From: Nitrospinota bacterium
GTDB taxonomy: Bacteria; Nitrospinota; Nitrospinia; Nitrospinales; VA-1
Length of the DNA stretch: 11,005 nucleotides
Reading direction: 5' to 3'
NCBI GenBank assembly: GCA_002731985.1
Contig: PCCT01000007.1
Coordinates: 2,787 to 13,791 of the forward strand
This document shows positions 1 to 7,267 of the stretch, piece by piece; the stretch's first letter is position 1; each line of letters starts with the position of its first letter. The translations under genes were made by a program, and so were the position numbers. The notes under the pieces were generated by a model. It did not search any database and was not told the origin of the DNA. It worked only from the letters and a program-made list of their open reading frames with translations.

Positions 1-785
1 TCCAGCTCTTCCACACTCTTGGAAAGGTTGGCCAAAACTTTCTGTTTCTTTTCGTCTATCTGCGGCTGAACCGGCTCCGGCTCTTCATTAAAGTTGATAA
101 AGATCTGCATATGATCTTTTACAATCTTTGCGGCATGTGCAACAGCATCTTCCGGCGTGATTCCTCCGTTAGTCCACATCTCCATGACCAGCGAATCATA
201 ATCGGTGGATTGTCCTACTCGAGTATGCTCGATATGGTAACAAACTTTTTCAAGAGGAGAAAAAATAGAATCAATGGGAATCATTTGAACTGATTCGTCT
301 TCTATCTCCTGCTTCTCCGCTGGGACATAGCCTCGACCGTTACGCACGATCATCTCCATATCCAGTTTAGCGCCCTGATCCAATGTCGCAATCAGATGAT
401 CGGGATTAAGAACTGTAATCTGCGGATCACTGGCAATGTCTTTAGCGTAAACCTTACCCGCTGAGTCTTTCTTTATATAAATTCGTTTTTCCTCTGCTCC
501 GTCAGCCATCTTAAGATTGACCTGTTTGAGATTAAGAATAATCTCGGTCACATCTTCAACAACTCCGGGAACGGATGAAAATTCGTGAAAAATTCCCTCG
601 AATTTAATGGCAACGATAGCGGCCCCTTCAATAGACGACAGGAGCATTCTTCTAAGCGAGTTTCCTATAGTTACCCCATACCCTCTTTCGAACGGCCCGG
701 CAGAAAATTTGCCGTACACATCGGACTTCGTGTTTTTTTCGAATTCCAAGCGTTTGGGTTTAACGATTCCTTGAGCGTTAAACAT
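1..785 (-). CDS. rpoA: RNA polymerase alpha subunit (partial, 3' end outside window)
   Basis: Alpha subunit of DNA-directed RNA polymerase. Its dimer nucleates assembly of beta and beta', and its C-terminal domain contacts UP elements and activators. Reading leftwards from the ATG at 785 gives 261 codons with no stop before the window edge, so the 3' end is missing. The N-terminal domain is clear: residues 32-52 carry the conserved FERGYG…TIGNSLRRMLLSS dimerisation block, and RNGRGYVPAE lies near 148-157. An acidic, proline-containing linker begins near 234. The read breaks off at the start of the C-terminal domain (LSKSVEEL). The start is set by GGAGG four bases upstream, with a second AGGAGG further up. 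It follows rpsD by 72 bases, the normal alpha-operon order. Nothing is missing in the visible part. Identification is secure. Confidence 0.97.
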   Translation of the reverse strand, partial: MFNAQGIVKPKRLEFEKNTKSDVYGKFSAGPFERGYGVTIGNSLRRMLLSSIEGAAIVAIKFEGIFHEFSSVPGVVEDVTEIILNLKQVNLKMADGAEEKRIYIKKDSAGKVYAKDIASDPQITVLNPDHLIATLDQGAKLDMEMIVRNGRGYVPAEKQEIEDESVQMIPIDSIFSPLEKVCYHIEHTRVGQSTDYDSLVMEMWTNGGITPEDAVAHAAKIVKDHMQIFINFNEEPEPVQPQIDEKKQKVLANLSKSVEEL

Positions 786-789
786 ATAG

Positions 790-803
790 CCTCCGGTCCT
801 CCT
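790..803 (-). promoter_or_regulatory. Tandem Shine-Dalgarno sites before rpoA
   Basis: Read on the minus strand, AGGAGG (803-798) and GGAGG (794-790) lie in tandem before the rpoA ATG at 785. The proximal copy has 4-base spacing and the distal copy 12. Both match the anti-Shine-Dalgarno sequence of 16S rRNA. They confirm the start. A standby role for the distal copy is inference. Confidence 0.7.
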
Positions 804-857
804 GGTGAGTGATCAATAAAATGCGTTTGTAATAGTTTGCAGAAACAATAGAGGCCA

Positions 858-1484
858 TTATCGAGAATACAATTCGACGATTAATTGCTCCTGGATGGGA
901 ATGGTAATGTCCTCCCTAGTGGGTAGGTCCTGCACAACACCTTTCCTACTCTCCACATCAAATGCCAGCCAATGAGGCTGACTTTTATCTTTCATGTTCT
1001 GCAACGCGGTCTTGATTGGAAATTTTTCGATTTTCTTCTGGTTGGGCGCTATTTCATCGCCTTTACTTAAAATGTAAGAGGGAATGTTCATTTTCCTTCC
1101 ATTCAGTGTGAAATGATTATGCTGGACCAGTTGTCGAGCGGCATTTCTGGACGGAGCCAGACCCATTCTGAAAACTACATTATCCATGCGAAGCTCAAGG
1201 TTTTGCAAAAGGTTCTCACCTGCAATTCCTTTTTTACGCTCAGCGTGGGCAAAGTAAGTGCGGAAAGGTTTTTCAAGCACACCATAAATTCTCTTAACTT
1301 TCTGTTTTTCACGAAGCTGGAGACCGTATTCAGAAAACTTTTTGCGACCCTGACCGTGTTGACCGGGGGCGTAGGCACGCTTTTCGATCGCGCATTTTGC
1401 GGTCTCGCACCGGTACCCTTTTAAAAATAGTTTCATGCCTTCGCGCCGACATAAACGGCAAACAGAACCTGTATATCTTGCCAA
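858..1484 (-). CDS. rpsD: 30S ribosomal protein S4, zinc-binding type
   Basis: S4 is a primary 16S rRNA binder that nucleates assembly of the 30S body, and in several bacteria it represses its own operon. The 208-residue product has the usual length. It opens MARYTGS and has four cysteines at 9, 12, 26 and 31 in a CxxC…CxxxxC pattern, so it is the zinc-carrying form. The S4 RNA-binding domain sits at about 98-160 (LRMDN…[15 protein letters not shown]…), and the protein ends VELYSR as the family does. The start is TTG at 1484. No in-frame ATG lies nearby, the N-terminus matches the family exactly there, and GGGAG lies 9 bases upstream. It sits between rpsK and rpoA as in the alpha operon. A short RBS-preceded reading frame occupies the gap before it. 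Confidence 0.97.
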   Translation of the reverse strand: MARYTGSVCRLCRREGMKLFLKGYRCETAKCAIEKRAYAPGQHGQGRKKFSEYGLQLREKQKVKRIYGVLEKPFRTYFAHAERKKGIAGENLLQNLELRMDNVVFRMGLAPSRNAARQLVQHNHFTLNGRKMNIPSYILSKGDEIAPNQKKIEKFPIKTALQNMKDKSQPHWLAFDVESRKGVVQDLPTREDITIPIQEQLIVELYSR

Positions 1485-1488
1485 AACC

Positions 1489-1515
1489 TTAATCTCCCAA
1501 ATTGAAGATGGACAT
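1489..1515 (-). other. Possible 8-codon leader ORF between rpsK and rpsD
   Basis: An ATG overlaps the rpsK stop as TAATG and opens a frame reading MSIFNLGD before TAA. It ends 4 bases before the TTG start of rpsD and is out of frame with it. AGGAG (1526-1522) lies 6 bases before this ATG, which is ideal spacing. It may act as a coupling or re-initiation element that feeds ribosomes onto the weak TTG start. Against this, the AGGAG is made by Arg codons of the conserved RRRV tail of S11, and an 8-codon frame is easily accidental. Confidence 0.3.
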
Positions 1516-1910
1516 TAAACTCTCCTGCGCTTTTTTGGCCGACAACCATTATGAGGAGTTGGAGTTCTATCTCGGATGACAACAATCTCCATTCCCGTGG
1601 CCTGCAGGGATCGAATGGCGGATTCGCGTCCGGAACCCGGCCCTTTCACATGAACTTCTAATTTTTTCATTCCCATATCCTTGACCTTGATTGCCGCTTT
1701 CTCAGCCGCAACCTGAGCCGCAAAAGGAGTGCTCTTGCGAGATCCCTTAAAACCCTGAGCCCCAGCACTGGACCATGACAGGACATCGCCTGACAAGTCA
1801 GTGATGGTCACAATCGTATTGTTAAACGTTGCCTGGATATGAGCAACTCCCAACTCGGGAGCGTTCCTACTTTTCTTTTTCCCGCCTTTTTTACCCTTAT
1901 CTGTTGCCAT
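1515..1910 (-). CDS. rpsK: 30S ribosomal protein S11
   Basis: S11 lies on the 30S platform beside the mRNA exit and E-site region and pairs with S18 and S6. The product has 131 residues, a normal length. A basic lysine- and glycine-rich N-terminal tail (about 1-17) is followed by the compact core with [12 protein letters not shown] and [18 protein letters not shown]. It closes with the family signature [15 protein letters not shown] ending (here [17 protein letters not shown]). The ATG at 1910 has AAGGA 9 bases upstream. The gene lies 16 bases after rpsM and before rpsD, the standard alpha-operon order. No anomaly was seen. Identification is secure. Confidence 0.97.
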   Translation of the reverse strand: MATDKGKKGGKKKSRNAPELGVAHIQATFNNTIVTITDLSGDVLSWSSAGAQGFKGSRKSTPFAAQVAAEKAAIKVKDMGMKKLEVHVKGPGSGRESAIRSLQATGMEIVVIRDRTPTPHNGCRPKKRRRV

Positions 1911-1926
1911 AAATCATTTTCCTTAT

Positions 1927-2298
1927 TTATTTTTTCGTACGGGCACCAACGGTTTTACGAGGACCCTTCCGGCTTCTCGCATTAGTATGAGTTCGTTGAC
2001 CACGAACGGGAAGCCCTCTACGATGGCGCAAGCCTCGATAAGCCCCGATATCCATCAATCGCTTGATGTTCATATTGATCGCACGGCGGAGATCCCCTTC
2101 CACCTCAAAATCTTTATCGATAATTGATCGGATACGTGAAATCTCGTCCTCGGTCAAATCCTTGATGCGGGTATCTTCATTGATCTCAGCCCGCTTCAAA
2201 ATTTTGATGGAAGAGGATTTCCCGATTCCGTAAACATAAGTCAGCGCTATGACTGTCCTCTTGTCTCTTGGAATGTCTATACCGGAAATGCGTCCCAC
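1927..2298 (-). CDS. rpsM: 30S ribosomal protein S13
   Basis: S13 sits in the 30S head, contacts the P-site tRNA and forms inter-subunit bridges with the 50S, partnering S19. The 123-residue product starts [14 protein letters not shown] and has the helix-two-turn-helix region with YVYGIGKSS near 22-30. It has the conserved [21 protein letters not shown] block near 90-110 and a basic tail ending GARTKK. The start is GTG at 2298, where AAGGAG (2309-2304) lies 5 bases upstream. That spacing and the family N-terminus decide the start. It lies 32 bases after rpmJ. There is no room for, and no sign of, the long S4-binding leader that controls this gene in Escherichia coli. Confidence 0.97.
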   Translation of the reverse strand: MGRISGIDIPRDKRTVIALTYVYGIGKSSSIKILKRAEINEDTRIKDLTEDEISRIRSIIDKDFEVEGDLRRAINMNIKRLMDIGAYRGLRHRRGLPVRGQRTHTNARSRKGPRKTVGARTKK

Positions 2299-2330
2299 GA
2301 TTTCTCCTTTTCAAAACCTCAGGGGAAAAC

Positions 2331-2444
2331 TTATCCCTGTCTTTGTTTATGCTTTGGATTCTCACAAATCACCCGAATGACTCCTCGTCGCCGAATGACT
2401 TTGCACCCTTTACAAATTGGTTTTACTGATGATCTTACTTTCAT
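2331..2444 (-). CDS. rpmJ: 50S ribosomal protein L36, zinc-binding type
   Basis: L36 is a tiny zinc-ribbon protein buried in 23S rRNA of the large subunit. The 37-codon frame starts [16 protein letters not shown] and ends KHKQRQG. The zinc ligands Cys11, Cys14, Cys27 and His32 are all present, so this is the zinc-type paralogue and not the cysteine-free form. Its length is the family norm. The ATG at 2444 is preceded by AGGAAGAG, whose first bases overlap the infA stop codon; that suggests translational coupling. It lies 9 bases after infA and before rpsM, its usual place. It is short, but the motif is unmistakable. Confidence 0.96.
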   Translation of the reverse strand: MKVRSSVKPICKGCKVIRRRGVIRVICENPKHKQRQG

Positions 2445-2453
2445 AATCTCTTC

Positions 2454-2672
2454 CTATTTGTACCTGTAAGTTATGCGCCCCCGGGTCAGATCATAGGGTG
2501 ACAATTGCACCTTAACCTTGTCCCCGCTAAGTATTCTGATGAAATGCAACCTCATCTTTCCTGAAATGTGAGCGAGTATCTTATGCCCATTCTCAAGCTC
2601 TACCCTGAACATCGCATTGGGTAAAGGTTCTAGTACGGTACCTTCAACTTCTATCGAATCTTCCTTGGTCAT
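2454..2672 (-). CDS. infA: Translation initiation factor IF-1
   Basis: IF-1 occupies the 30S A site during initiation and helps IF-2 and IF-3 select initiator tRNA. From the ATG at 2672 the product is 72 residues, exactly the family length. It is a single OB-fold beginning [13 protein letters not shown], with [19 protein letters not shown] near 23-41 and ending GRITYRYK. Residues 42-44 are LHF, where the E. coli protein has KNY. An in-frame ATG seven codons upstream would add MRHGVLN and overlap adk by 19 bases. I reject it because MTKED is the conserved N-terminus. The start lies 2 bases after the adk stop and has no strong Shine-Dalgarno, so expression may depend on coupling to adk. The map gene often found before infA is absent. 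Confidence 0.96.
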   Translation of the reverse strand: MTKEDSIEVEGTVLEPLPNAMFRVELENGHKILAHISGKMRLHFIRILSGDKVKVQLSPYDLTRGRITYRYK

Positions 2673-2674
2673 AT

Positions 2675-3316
2675 TCAGGACACCATGGCGCAAACCCTGG
2701 AGAAAATCTCCTCCACCGTCCCATAACCCTGAGCGGTTTTCAGGTTGCCTTGTTTTCGATAAAACTCCTTAAGGGGAGCCGTTTCGTCTTGGTAAACCTC
2801 AAGTCGTTTCTTGATCGTTTCCTCCTTGTCATCTTCCCGCTGGTAGAGCGCTCCTCCGCAACCGTCGCAAATACCACTCTTAGCAGGCGGACGGGACGTT
2901 TTATGAAACATGGCCCCGCAATCAGCGCAAGTACCGCGTCCTGTCAGCCGATTGACCAACTCTTCATTATCAACCTCAAAATCAACGACCGCATCCATCG
3001 ACAAGCTCATTTCTTTCAAAGTTTCCGTCAGCTTTTCAGCTTGAATAATGGTCCGTGGAAACCCGTCAAGAATGAATCCGCCTTTACAGTCTGCTTCTAC
3101 GATGCGTTCTTTGATCAAGCCGATAACGATGTCGTCCTGAACCAGCTTCCCGGCATCCATACAAATTTTTGCCTGTTTCCCAAGCTCAGCGCCTTCCTGA
3201 ACCGCTTTCCTCAGAATATCTCCTGTGGAAACTTGCGGAATCTGGAACTTTTCCATCAACATCTTGGCTTGGGTACCTTTGCCCGCTCCCGGCGGACCGA
3301 GCAGGATAAGCCTCAT
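2675..3316 (-). CDS. adk: Adenylate kinase, zinc-LID long form
   Basis: Cytosolic enzyme that interconverts ATP plus AMP with two ADP, setting adenylate energy charge. The 213-residue product is the long form. Its P-loop GPPGAGKGT lies at 7-15, the AMP-site STGD at 30-33, and GFPRT at 85-89. The LID domain (about 125-163) carries Cys130, Cys133, Cys150 and Cys153 in two CxxC pairs, so it binds structural zinc, as in many Gram-positive and deltaproteobacterial enzymes. The arginines after the LID (RLEVY near 171) are present. The ATG at 3316 has AAGGG 8 bases upstream and lies 3 bases after the secY stop. The secY-adk pairing is classical. In many genomes map follows, but here infA comes straight after. 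Confidence 0.97.
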   Translation of the reverse strand: MRLILLGPPGAGKGTQAKMLMEKFQIPQVSTGDILRKAVQEGAELGKQAKICMDAGKLVQDDIVIGLIKERIVEADCKGGFILDGFPRTIIQAEKLTETLKEMSLSMDAVVDFEVDNEELVNRLTGRGTCADCGAMFHKTSRPPAKSGICDGCGGALYQREDDKEETIKKRLEVYQDETAPLKEFYRKQGNLKTAQGYGTVEEIFSRVCAMVS

Positions 3317-3319
3317 GAA

Positions 3320-4636
3320 TCAACCCTTGCGGCCTTTCAGTTTTCCCTTTTTCATAAATCCGTCATAATTTCTCATAACCAGATGCGACTCCATCTGTTG
3401 CATGGTATCCAACGAAACACCCACCACAATCAAGAGACTCGTTCCACCGAAATAAAACGGGATGTTGAAATACTTTATCAGATAATCCGGTAAAATACAG
3501 ATCAAAGAGAGATATATCGCGCCGTAAAAAGTGATTTTAGACAGAATATCGTCAATATATTCTGATGTCTTTGCTCCCGGTCGAATACCTGGAACGTAGC
3601 CTCCATACTTTTTCATATTGTCTGCCACGTCAACCGGATTAAATATGACCGCCGTGTAAAAATAACAAAAGAAAAATATAGCGCCGACAAAGATCAAACT
3701 GTAAACAATCGTACCCGGCGTTAACATCGCGGATATACTTTGCATCCACGGATGGGTTATGAACTGAGCTATGGTTGCCGGAAACATAATGATGGAGGAT
3801 GCAAATATCGGTGGTATAACTCCCGACGTGTTCACTTTAAGCGGCAAATGTGTGCTCTGCCCCCCATACATTTTTCGTCCCACCACACGCTTTGCGTACT
3901 GGATGGGAATCCTCCGCTGACCGCCCTCCGTAAACACGATCATACCGACAACAGCGATCATGAAAACCAACAAAAACAGCATGACCAACACTGAAATCTC
4001 TCCGGTCCCCATCAGATCCATGGACTGGAAAATTGCGGCGGGCGTTCCTGCCACAATGCCGGAAAATATAATCAGCGAAATTCCATTTCCAATACCCCGC
4101 TCCGTGATCTGCTCGCCAAGCCACATCAGGAAAGCGGTTCCAGCGGTCAAAGTCAAGACCGTCATCACCCGGAACGACCACCCCGGCATAGGAACAATCG
4201 GGTTCCCCGTCGGGCTTTTCATCACTTCCAATCCTACCGCGATACCGGAAGCCTGAATCATACTAAGGACAATTGTTCCGTAGCGCGTGTACTGCGTAAT
4301 TTTTTTCTGGCCCTGCTCCCCCTCTTTCTTAAGCCGGGCGAGATAGGGAGAGACCATCGTCATCAACTGAAGAATGATGGACGCACTGATGTAGGGCATG
4401 ATACCCAAGGCAAATATTGTTAACCGGCTGAGCGCTCCGCCGGAAAACATATCGAAAAAGCCTAATATAGTTCCCTGCGTACGGGCAAACATCTCCGCCA
4501 GCGCCGCCGAATTAATTCCCGGCGTAGGAATGTGGGCACCGATTCGGTAAACCACCAACATCCCCAGCGTAAAAAAAACTTTCTTTTTAAGCTCGGGAAC
4601 CCTGAATATATTTCCAAACGACTGAGCACCACTCAT
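3320..4636 (-). CDS. secY: Protein translocase subunit SecY
   Basis: SecY is the pore of the SecYEG channel, which moves unfolded proteins across the inner membrane and inserts membrane proteins with SecA or the ribosome. The 438-residue product is of normal length and shows ten hydrophobic segments. The first is near 20-38, and the last (TSLLIVVGVSLDTMQQ) lies near 400-418. Family marks include RIGAHIPTPGI after segment 1, the GIGNGISLIIF motif, the basic cytosolic loop with GGQRRIPIQYAKR and the loop NPVDVADNMKKYGGYVPGIRPG, which contacts SecA or the ribosome. It ends in a lysine-rich tail. Its ATG directly follows the rplO stop (TAAATG), with GGAAAGG inside the rplO end serving as a plausible ribosome site, so the two are probably coupled. 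Confidence 0.97.
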   Translation of the reverse strand: MSGAQSFGNIFRVPELKKKVFFTLGMLVVYRIGAHIPTPGINSAALAEMFARTQGTILGFFDMFSGGALSRLTIFALGIMPYISASIILQLMTMVSPYLARLKKEGEQGQKKITQYTRYGTIVLSMIQASGIAVGLEVMKSPTGNPIVPMPGWSFRVMTVLTLTAGTAFLMWLGEQITERGIGNGISLIIFSGIVAGTPAAIFQSMDLMGTGEISVLVMLFLLVFMIAVVGMIVFTEGGQRRIPIQYAKRVVGRKMYGGQSTHLPLKVNTSGVIPPIFASSIIMFPATIAQFITHPWMQSISAMLTPGTIVYSLIFVGAIFFFCYFYTAVIFNPVDVADNMKKYGGYVPGIRPGAKTSEYIDDILSKITFYGAIYLSLICILPDYLIKYFNIPFYFGGTSLLIVVGVSLDTMQQMESHLVMRNYDGFMKKGKLKGRKG

Positions 4637-5074
4637 TTAAACAGTTATTGCCTTTCCACCAGATTTTTCGATTTTCTCTACTGCTGATCGGCTGAATTTG
4701 TGGGCATGCACCGTAACCGCCCCAGTCAACTCACCATTACCCAGGATTTTCACAGAACCCAACTTGCGAATCAGCCCTTTTTCTTTCATCACCTCAGGAG
4801 TCACAGGACTCCCTGCGTCCAAGCCTTCCAACTGGCTGACGTTAACAACTGTGTATTCTTTCCTGAATATATTTGTAAATCCTCTCTTAGGCAATCGCCT
4901 GTACAAAGGCATCTGCCCTCCCTCAAACCAAGGATGAGGATTACCGCCAGACCTGGACTTCTGACCCTTTTGGCCCTTGCCCGAAGTTTTACCCGTTCCA
5001 GAACCAGGGCCGCGTCCTAACCGTTTTCTGTTCTTGCGACTGCCTGGAACCGCTCTCAATTCAGATAATTTCAT
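4637..5074 (-). CDS. rplO: 50S ribosomal protein L15
   Basis: L15 is a late-assembly large-subunit protein threaded through 23S rRNA. From the ATG at 5074 the product is 145 residues. It starts [18 protein letters not shown], followed by the glycine- and lysine-rich extension with [20 protein letters not shown] globular C-terminal part ends with the signature region [14 protein letters not shown] and GGKAITV. A GTG five codons upstream (5089) is in frame and would overlap the rpsE stop. I prefer the ATG because MKLSEL is the family N-terminus and GAGG lies about 6 bases before it. The gene directly follows rpsE. The rpmD gene (L30) that usually separates them is missing. It abuts secY. Confidence 0.95.
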   Translation of the reverse strand: MKLSELRAVPGSRKNRKRLGRGPGSGTGKTSGKGQKGQKSRSGGNPHPWFEGGQMPLYRRLPKRGFTNIFRKEYTVVNVSQLEGLDAGSPVTPEVMKEKGLIRKLGSVKILGNGELTGAVTVHAHKFSRSAVEKIEKSGGKAITV

Positions 5075-5085
5075 ATTGACCTCAC

Positions 5086-5586
5086 TCACGAAGCATCCGC
5101 TTTCATTTTTTTGCCTCTCACTGCTGAATAGTGTTTGGCGTTCCTTAGATTTGTCAGCCCCTCGATTGTAGCCTTGACTACATTATGAGGATTGTTGGTT
5201 CGCAGACTCTTGGTCAATACATCTCTAACACCGACCGCCTCCAACACCGCACGCACAGCACCACCCGCGATCAGTCCTGTTCCTCTGGACGCCGGCCGCA
5301 TAACAACTCGCCCCGCACCATAGGCCCCGATCACTTCGTGTGGAATAGTAGCGCCATCCAGGGAAACTTTGATCATGTCTCGCTTGGCTCTCTCAACACC
5401 TTTACGAATTGCCTCTGGCACTTCGTTTGCTTTACCAAGCCCCCAACCGATAGAACCTTCGCGATCGCCAACTACAACAAGAGCGCTAAAGCTGAACCTT
5501 CGCCCTCCCTTGACCACCTTCGCCACACGGTTGATCTTGACTACCTTGTCAACATATTCTTGTTTAACTTCCTTTTGCTCTCGCAA
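5086..5586 (-). CDS. rpsE: 30S ribosomal protein S5
   Basis: S5 sits at the mRNA entry tunnel of the 30S and contributes to decoding accuracy. The 166-residue product has the double-stranded-RNA-binding N-terminal domain, including the loop [18 protein letters not shown] near 24-41. The family signature [19 protein letters not shown] follows. The C-terminal half has [18 protein letters not shown] and [19 protein letters not shown]. The start is TTG at 5586. The only support needed is the strong GGAGG (5597-5593) 6 bases upstream, and no in-frame ATG occurs before residue 90. The gap to rplR upstream is 82 bases, long for this operon. Downstream, rplO starts 11 bases after the stop with no rpmD between. 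Confidence 0.96.
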   Translation of the reverse strand: MREQKEVKQEYVDKVVKINRVAKVVKGGRRFSFSALVVVGDREGSIGWGLGKANEVPEAIRKGVERAKRDMIKVSLDGATIPHEVIGAYGAGRVVMRPASRGTGLIAGGAVRAVLEAVGVRDVLTKSLRTNNPHNVVKATIEGLTNLRNAKHYSAVRGKKMKADAS

Positions 5587-5592
5587 TGATCG

Positions 5593-5597
5593 CCTCC
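5593..5597 (-). promoter_or_regulatory. Shine-Dalgarno site fixing the rpsE TTG start
   Basis: On the minus strand GGAGG is placed 6 bases before TTG at 5586. Because the start codon is not ATG, this site is the main evidence for where S5 begins. Confidence 0.7.
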
Positions 5598-5650
5598 AAG
5601 ATGCTGTCAGGCCGAACTTTCCAATGAAATCGACAACTCAACAGTTTAAT

Positions 5651-5679
5651 TTAAAACTTAATTTCGACTTAAAACTTAA
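5651..5679. repeat. 11-base direct repeat in the rplR/rpsE gap
   Basis: TTAAGTTTTAA (minus strand) occurs at 5679-5669, covering the rplR stop codon, and again identically at 5661-5651, with an 18-base period. The stretch is very AT-rich compared with the flanking genes. It may be a chance product of low complexity, a local duplication, or an unstructured region for ribosome loading. No function can be assigned. Confidence 0.5.
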
Positions 5680-6034
5680 CGCCCTTTTCCCTCACGCCAT
5701 CAGCCAAAGCCTTGACCCGGCCAGCGTAGGTAAAACCATTTCTATCGTAGTAGACTTCCTTAATCCCCTGCTGAACCGCTTTTTCTCCAAGCAAGTTTCC
5801 AACCAGAGTTGCCGCCTGGGCATTGCCTCCGTTTTTCAACTTCTCACGAAATGCCGGTGACATGGTGGACTCGGACAGCAAAGTTTTTCCGTCCATATCA
5901 TTGATAATCTGCGCATAGATATGCTTGGCACTTCGAAACACGGTCAAGCGAAGCTTTTCCCTGTTCCTCTGAACACGGTTTTTCACGCGTCTCTTACGAT
6001 TAATTCTGAGTCGTTCTCTATTTGAAGTCTTCAT
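5669..6034 (-). CDS. rplR: 50S ribosomal protein L18
   Basis: L18 binds 5S rRNA together with L5 and L25 and helps place it in the central protuberance. The 121-residue product matches family length. It has a very basic N-terminus (MKTSNRERLRINRKRRVKNR) followed by the conserved core RLTVFRSAKHIYAQIINDMDGKTL near 29-52. It ends with FDRNGFTYAGRVKALADGVREKG-type sequence (here YYDRNGFTYAG…). The ATG at 6034 lies 11 bases after the rplF stop. A GGAGG overlapping the rplF end is 15 bases away, rather far, so coupling to rplF is likely. The 82-base gap after it is AT-rich and carries a direct repeat. Confidence 0.96.
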   Translation of the reverse strand: MKTSNRERLRINRKRRVKNRVQRNREKLRLTVFRSAKHIYAQIINDMDGKTLLSESTMSPAFREKLKNGGNAQAATLVGNLLGEKAVQQGIKEVYYDRNGFTYAGRVKALADGVREKGVKF

Positions 6035-6045
6035 ATTTATTCAGG

Positions 6046-6594
6046 TTATCCTCCGCTTGCCGCGGTCTTACCTGCCTTCCTACGGATTTTTTCGTCTGCA
6101 TACATGACCCCTTTACCCTTATATGGTTCGGGAGGCCTTAGCATTCTAATTTCGGCGGCGGTTTGCCCAACCGCTTCTTTATTCATTCCCTTTATGACAA
6201 TCACATTCTTTTTACTGTCTACATCAAATTCGATTCCCTCTGGCGCAGGGTAGTTGACGGGATGTGAAAAACCCAAGCTCAGGTTCAAACCCTTACCCTT
6301 CAAGTCCACCTTGTAACCCACGCCAACAATATTGAGGGTTTTGGAAAATCCCTGAGTCACCCCAACCACCATATTATTGATAAGGGTACGCGTTAATCCA
6401 TGCAGAGAACGGTCTATCCGCCCATCCGTAGGACGCGTCACGGTGATCACATCTTTTTCAATCGTGACCTTCATATTCGGGTGAAGGTCTCTATTGAGTT
6501 GTCCTTTAGGACCCTTCACCTTCAAGGCCACACCATCTAACTTACACTCGACTCCCGAAGGAACCACAATTGGTTGTTTTCCTACTCTCGACAT
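6046..6594 (-). CDS. rplF: 50S ribosomal protein L6
   Basis: L6 sits near the factor-binding site of the 50S and contacts the sarcin-ricin loop. The 182-residue product starts [15 protein letters not shown]. It has the family's two tandem related domains. The first runs to about residue 80 and includes [20 protein letters not shown] near 64-83. The second ends in the conserved segment [24 protein letters not shown] near 150-175. The ATG at 6594 has AAGGG about 5 bases upstream and lies 13 bases after rpsH. The 13 bases around its start are identical to those of rpsN. It is followed closely by rplR. No anomaly in the protein was seen. Confidence 0.97.
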   Translation of the reverse strand: MSRVGKQPIVVPSGVECKLDGVALKVKGPKGQLNRDLHPNMKVTIEKDVITVTRPTDGRIDRSLHGLTRTLINNMVVGVTQGFSKTLNIVGVGYKVDLKGKGLNLSLGFSHPVNYPAPEGIEFDVDSKKNVIVIKGMNKEAVGQTAAEIRMLRPPEPYKGKGVMYADEKIRRKAGKTAASGG

Positions 6595-6607
6595 AACACC
6601 CTTCTAT

Positions 6608-7000
6608 CTACCAGATGTAACCCAGAACTTCACCGCCGACACCTTTTTCCCGACACAATTCATCGGTCATGACCCCGGAGGATGTGGTTATGATTGCAAT
6701 TCCGAGTCCGTTCAAAACCTTGGGAACACCTCTAGCAGGCACATAGGTTCTTCGTCCCGGTTTACTAATTCTTTTAATTCCTCTAATGGCGGCATCGCCA
6801 TTATGATACTTCAAATACACTTTCAGAAGGCCCTGCTTGTCATCCTCACGGACACGGAAATTCTTAATGAAACCCTCGTCCTTTAAAATCTCAGCGATAC
6901 GGGTTTTCATCTTCGAATTTGGCATTATGACAGCATCATGTTTCACCATGAGACCGTTACGAATGCGCGTAAATAGATCGGCTATAGGATCTGTCATCAT
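6608..7000 (-). CDS. rpsH: 30S ribosomal protein S8
   Basis: S8 is a primary binder of helix 21 of 16S rRNA. In E. coli it also represses the spc operon by binding the mRNA at rplE. The 130-residue product starts [17 protein letters not shown] and has a two-domain fold. Its C-terminal half contains [10 protein letters not shown] and the family signature [31 protein letters not shown]. Two ATG codons lie in tandem at 7000 and 6997. The first is favoured because AGGAG is 12 bases from it and 15 from the second. The gene lies 34 bases after rpsN and 13 before rplF. No clear S8-binding mRNA mimic was recognised by eye. Confidence 0.97.
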   Translation of the reverse strand: MMTDPIADLFTRIRNGLMVKHDAVIMPNSKMKTRIAEILKDEGFIKNFRVREDDKQGLLKVYLKYHNGDAAIRGIKRISKPGRRTYVPARGVPKVLNGLGIAIITTSSGVMTDELCREKGVGGEVLGYIW

Positions 7001-7034
7001 AACAAAACTAAACTCCTAAACTTAAACCAGCAGT

Positions 7035-7220
7035 TTACCAGCTGGATTTGGTAACCCCAGGAACCTCGCCCATCAACGCCCTCTCCCGGAAACATATTCG
7101 GCACATACCAAACTTACGCAGGAATGCCCTTGGACGACCACACAGTCGACATCGACTGTACTCCCTGACCTGAAACTTTTGTTTTCTTTGCGCTTTAGCA
7201 ACCAGCGATTTTTTCGCCAT
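7035..7220 (-). CDS. rpsN: 30S ribosomal protein S14, short zinc-binding type
   Basis: S14 packs in the 30S head next to S3, S10 and S19. At 61 residues this is the short type, not the roughly 100-residue form of E. coli. The zinc ligands Cys24, Cys27, Cys40 and Cys43 are present in CRLC and CRIC, and the chain ends VPGVTKSSW as in the family. The ATG at 7220 has GGAAGGG 4-5 bases upstream. It is placed between rplE and rpsH as expected. The 47-base gap before it contains a perfect 6-base-pair hairpin upstream of the ribosome site. Identification is secure. Confidence 0.97.
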   Translation of the reverse strand: MAKKSLVAKAQRKQKFQVREYSRCRLCGRPRAFLRKFGMCRICFRERALMGEVPGVTKSSW

Positions 7221-7236
7221 AACACCCTTCCTACCT

Positions 7237-7257
7237 GGAAGCCCCTATCGAGCTTCC
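7237..7257 (-). promoter_or_regulatory. Short hairpin between rplE and rpsN
   Basis: In the mRNA sense GGAAGC and GCTTCC form a perfect 6-base-pair stem around a 9-base loop (TCGATAGGG), just upstream of the rpsN ribosome-binding site. No U-tract follows, so it is not an intrinsic terminator. A role in mRNA stability or in shielding the rpsN start is possible but unproven. A stem this short can also arise by chance. Confidence 0.35.
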
Positions 7258-7267
7258 GTTAATCAAG

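Noticed and set aside
2750..3493. A 247-codon open frame on the plus strand, antisense to adk and the end of secY
   Set aside because: It spans two genes with clear family identity on the other strand, shows no recognisable domain or ribosome site, and is explained as a shadow of their codon usage. The other plus-strand open frames in the window (for example 5369-5860 and 9920-10405) are rejected likewise.
3837..4181. A 114-codon minus-strand frame inside secY
   Set aside because: It lies wholly within secY in another frame and has a low-complexity W/R/G-rich composition without family similarity.
5075..5089. GTG at 5089 as the rplO start
   Set aside because: It overlaps the rpsE stop and adds five residues absent from the family. 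The ATG at 5074 has a well-spaced GAGG and the family N-terminus.
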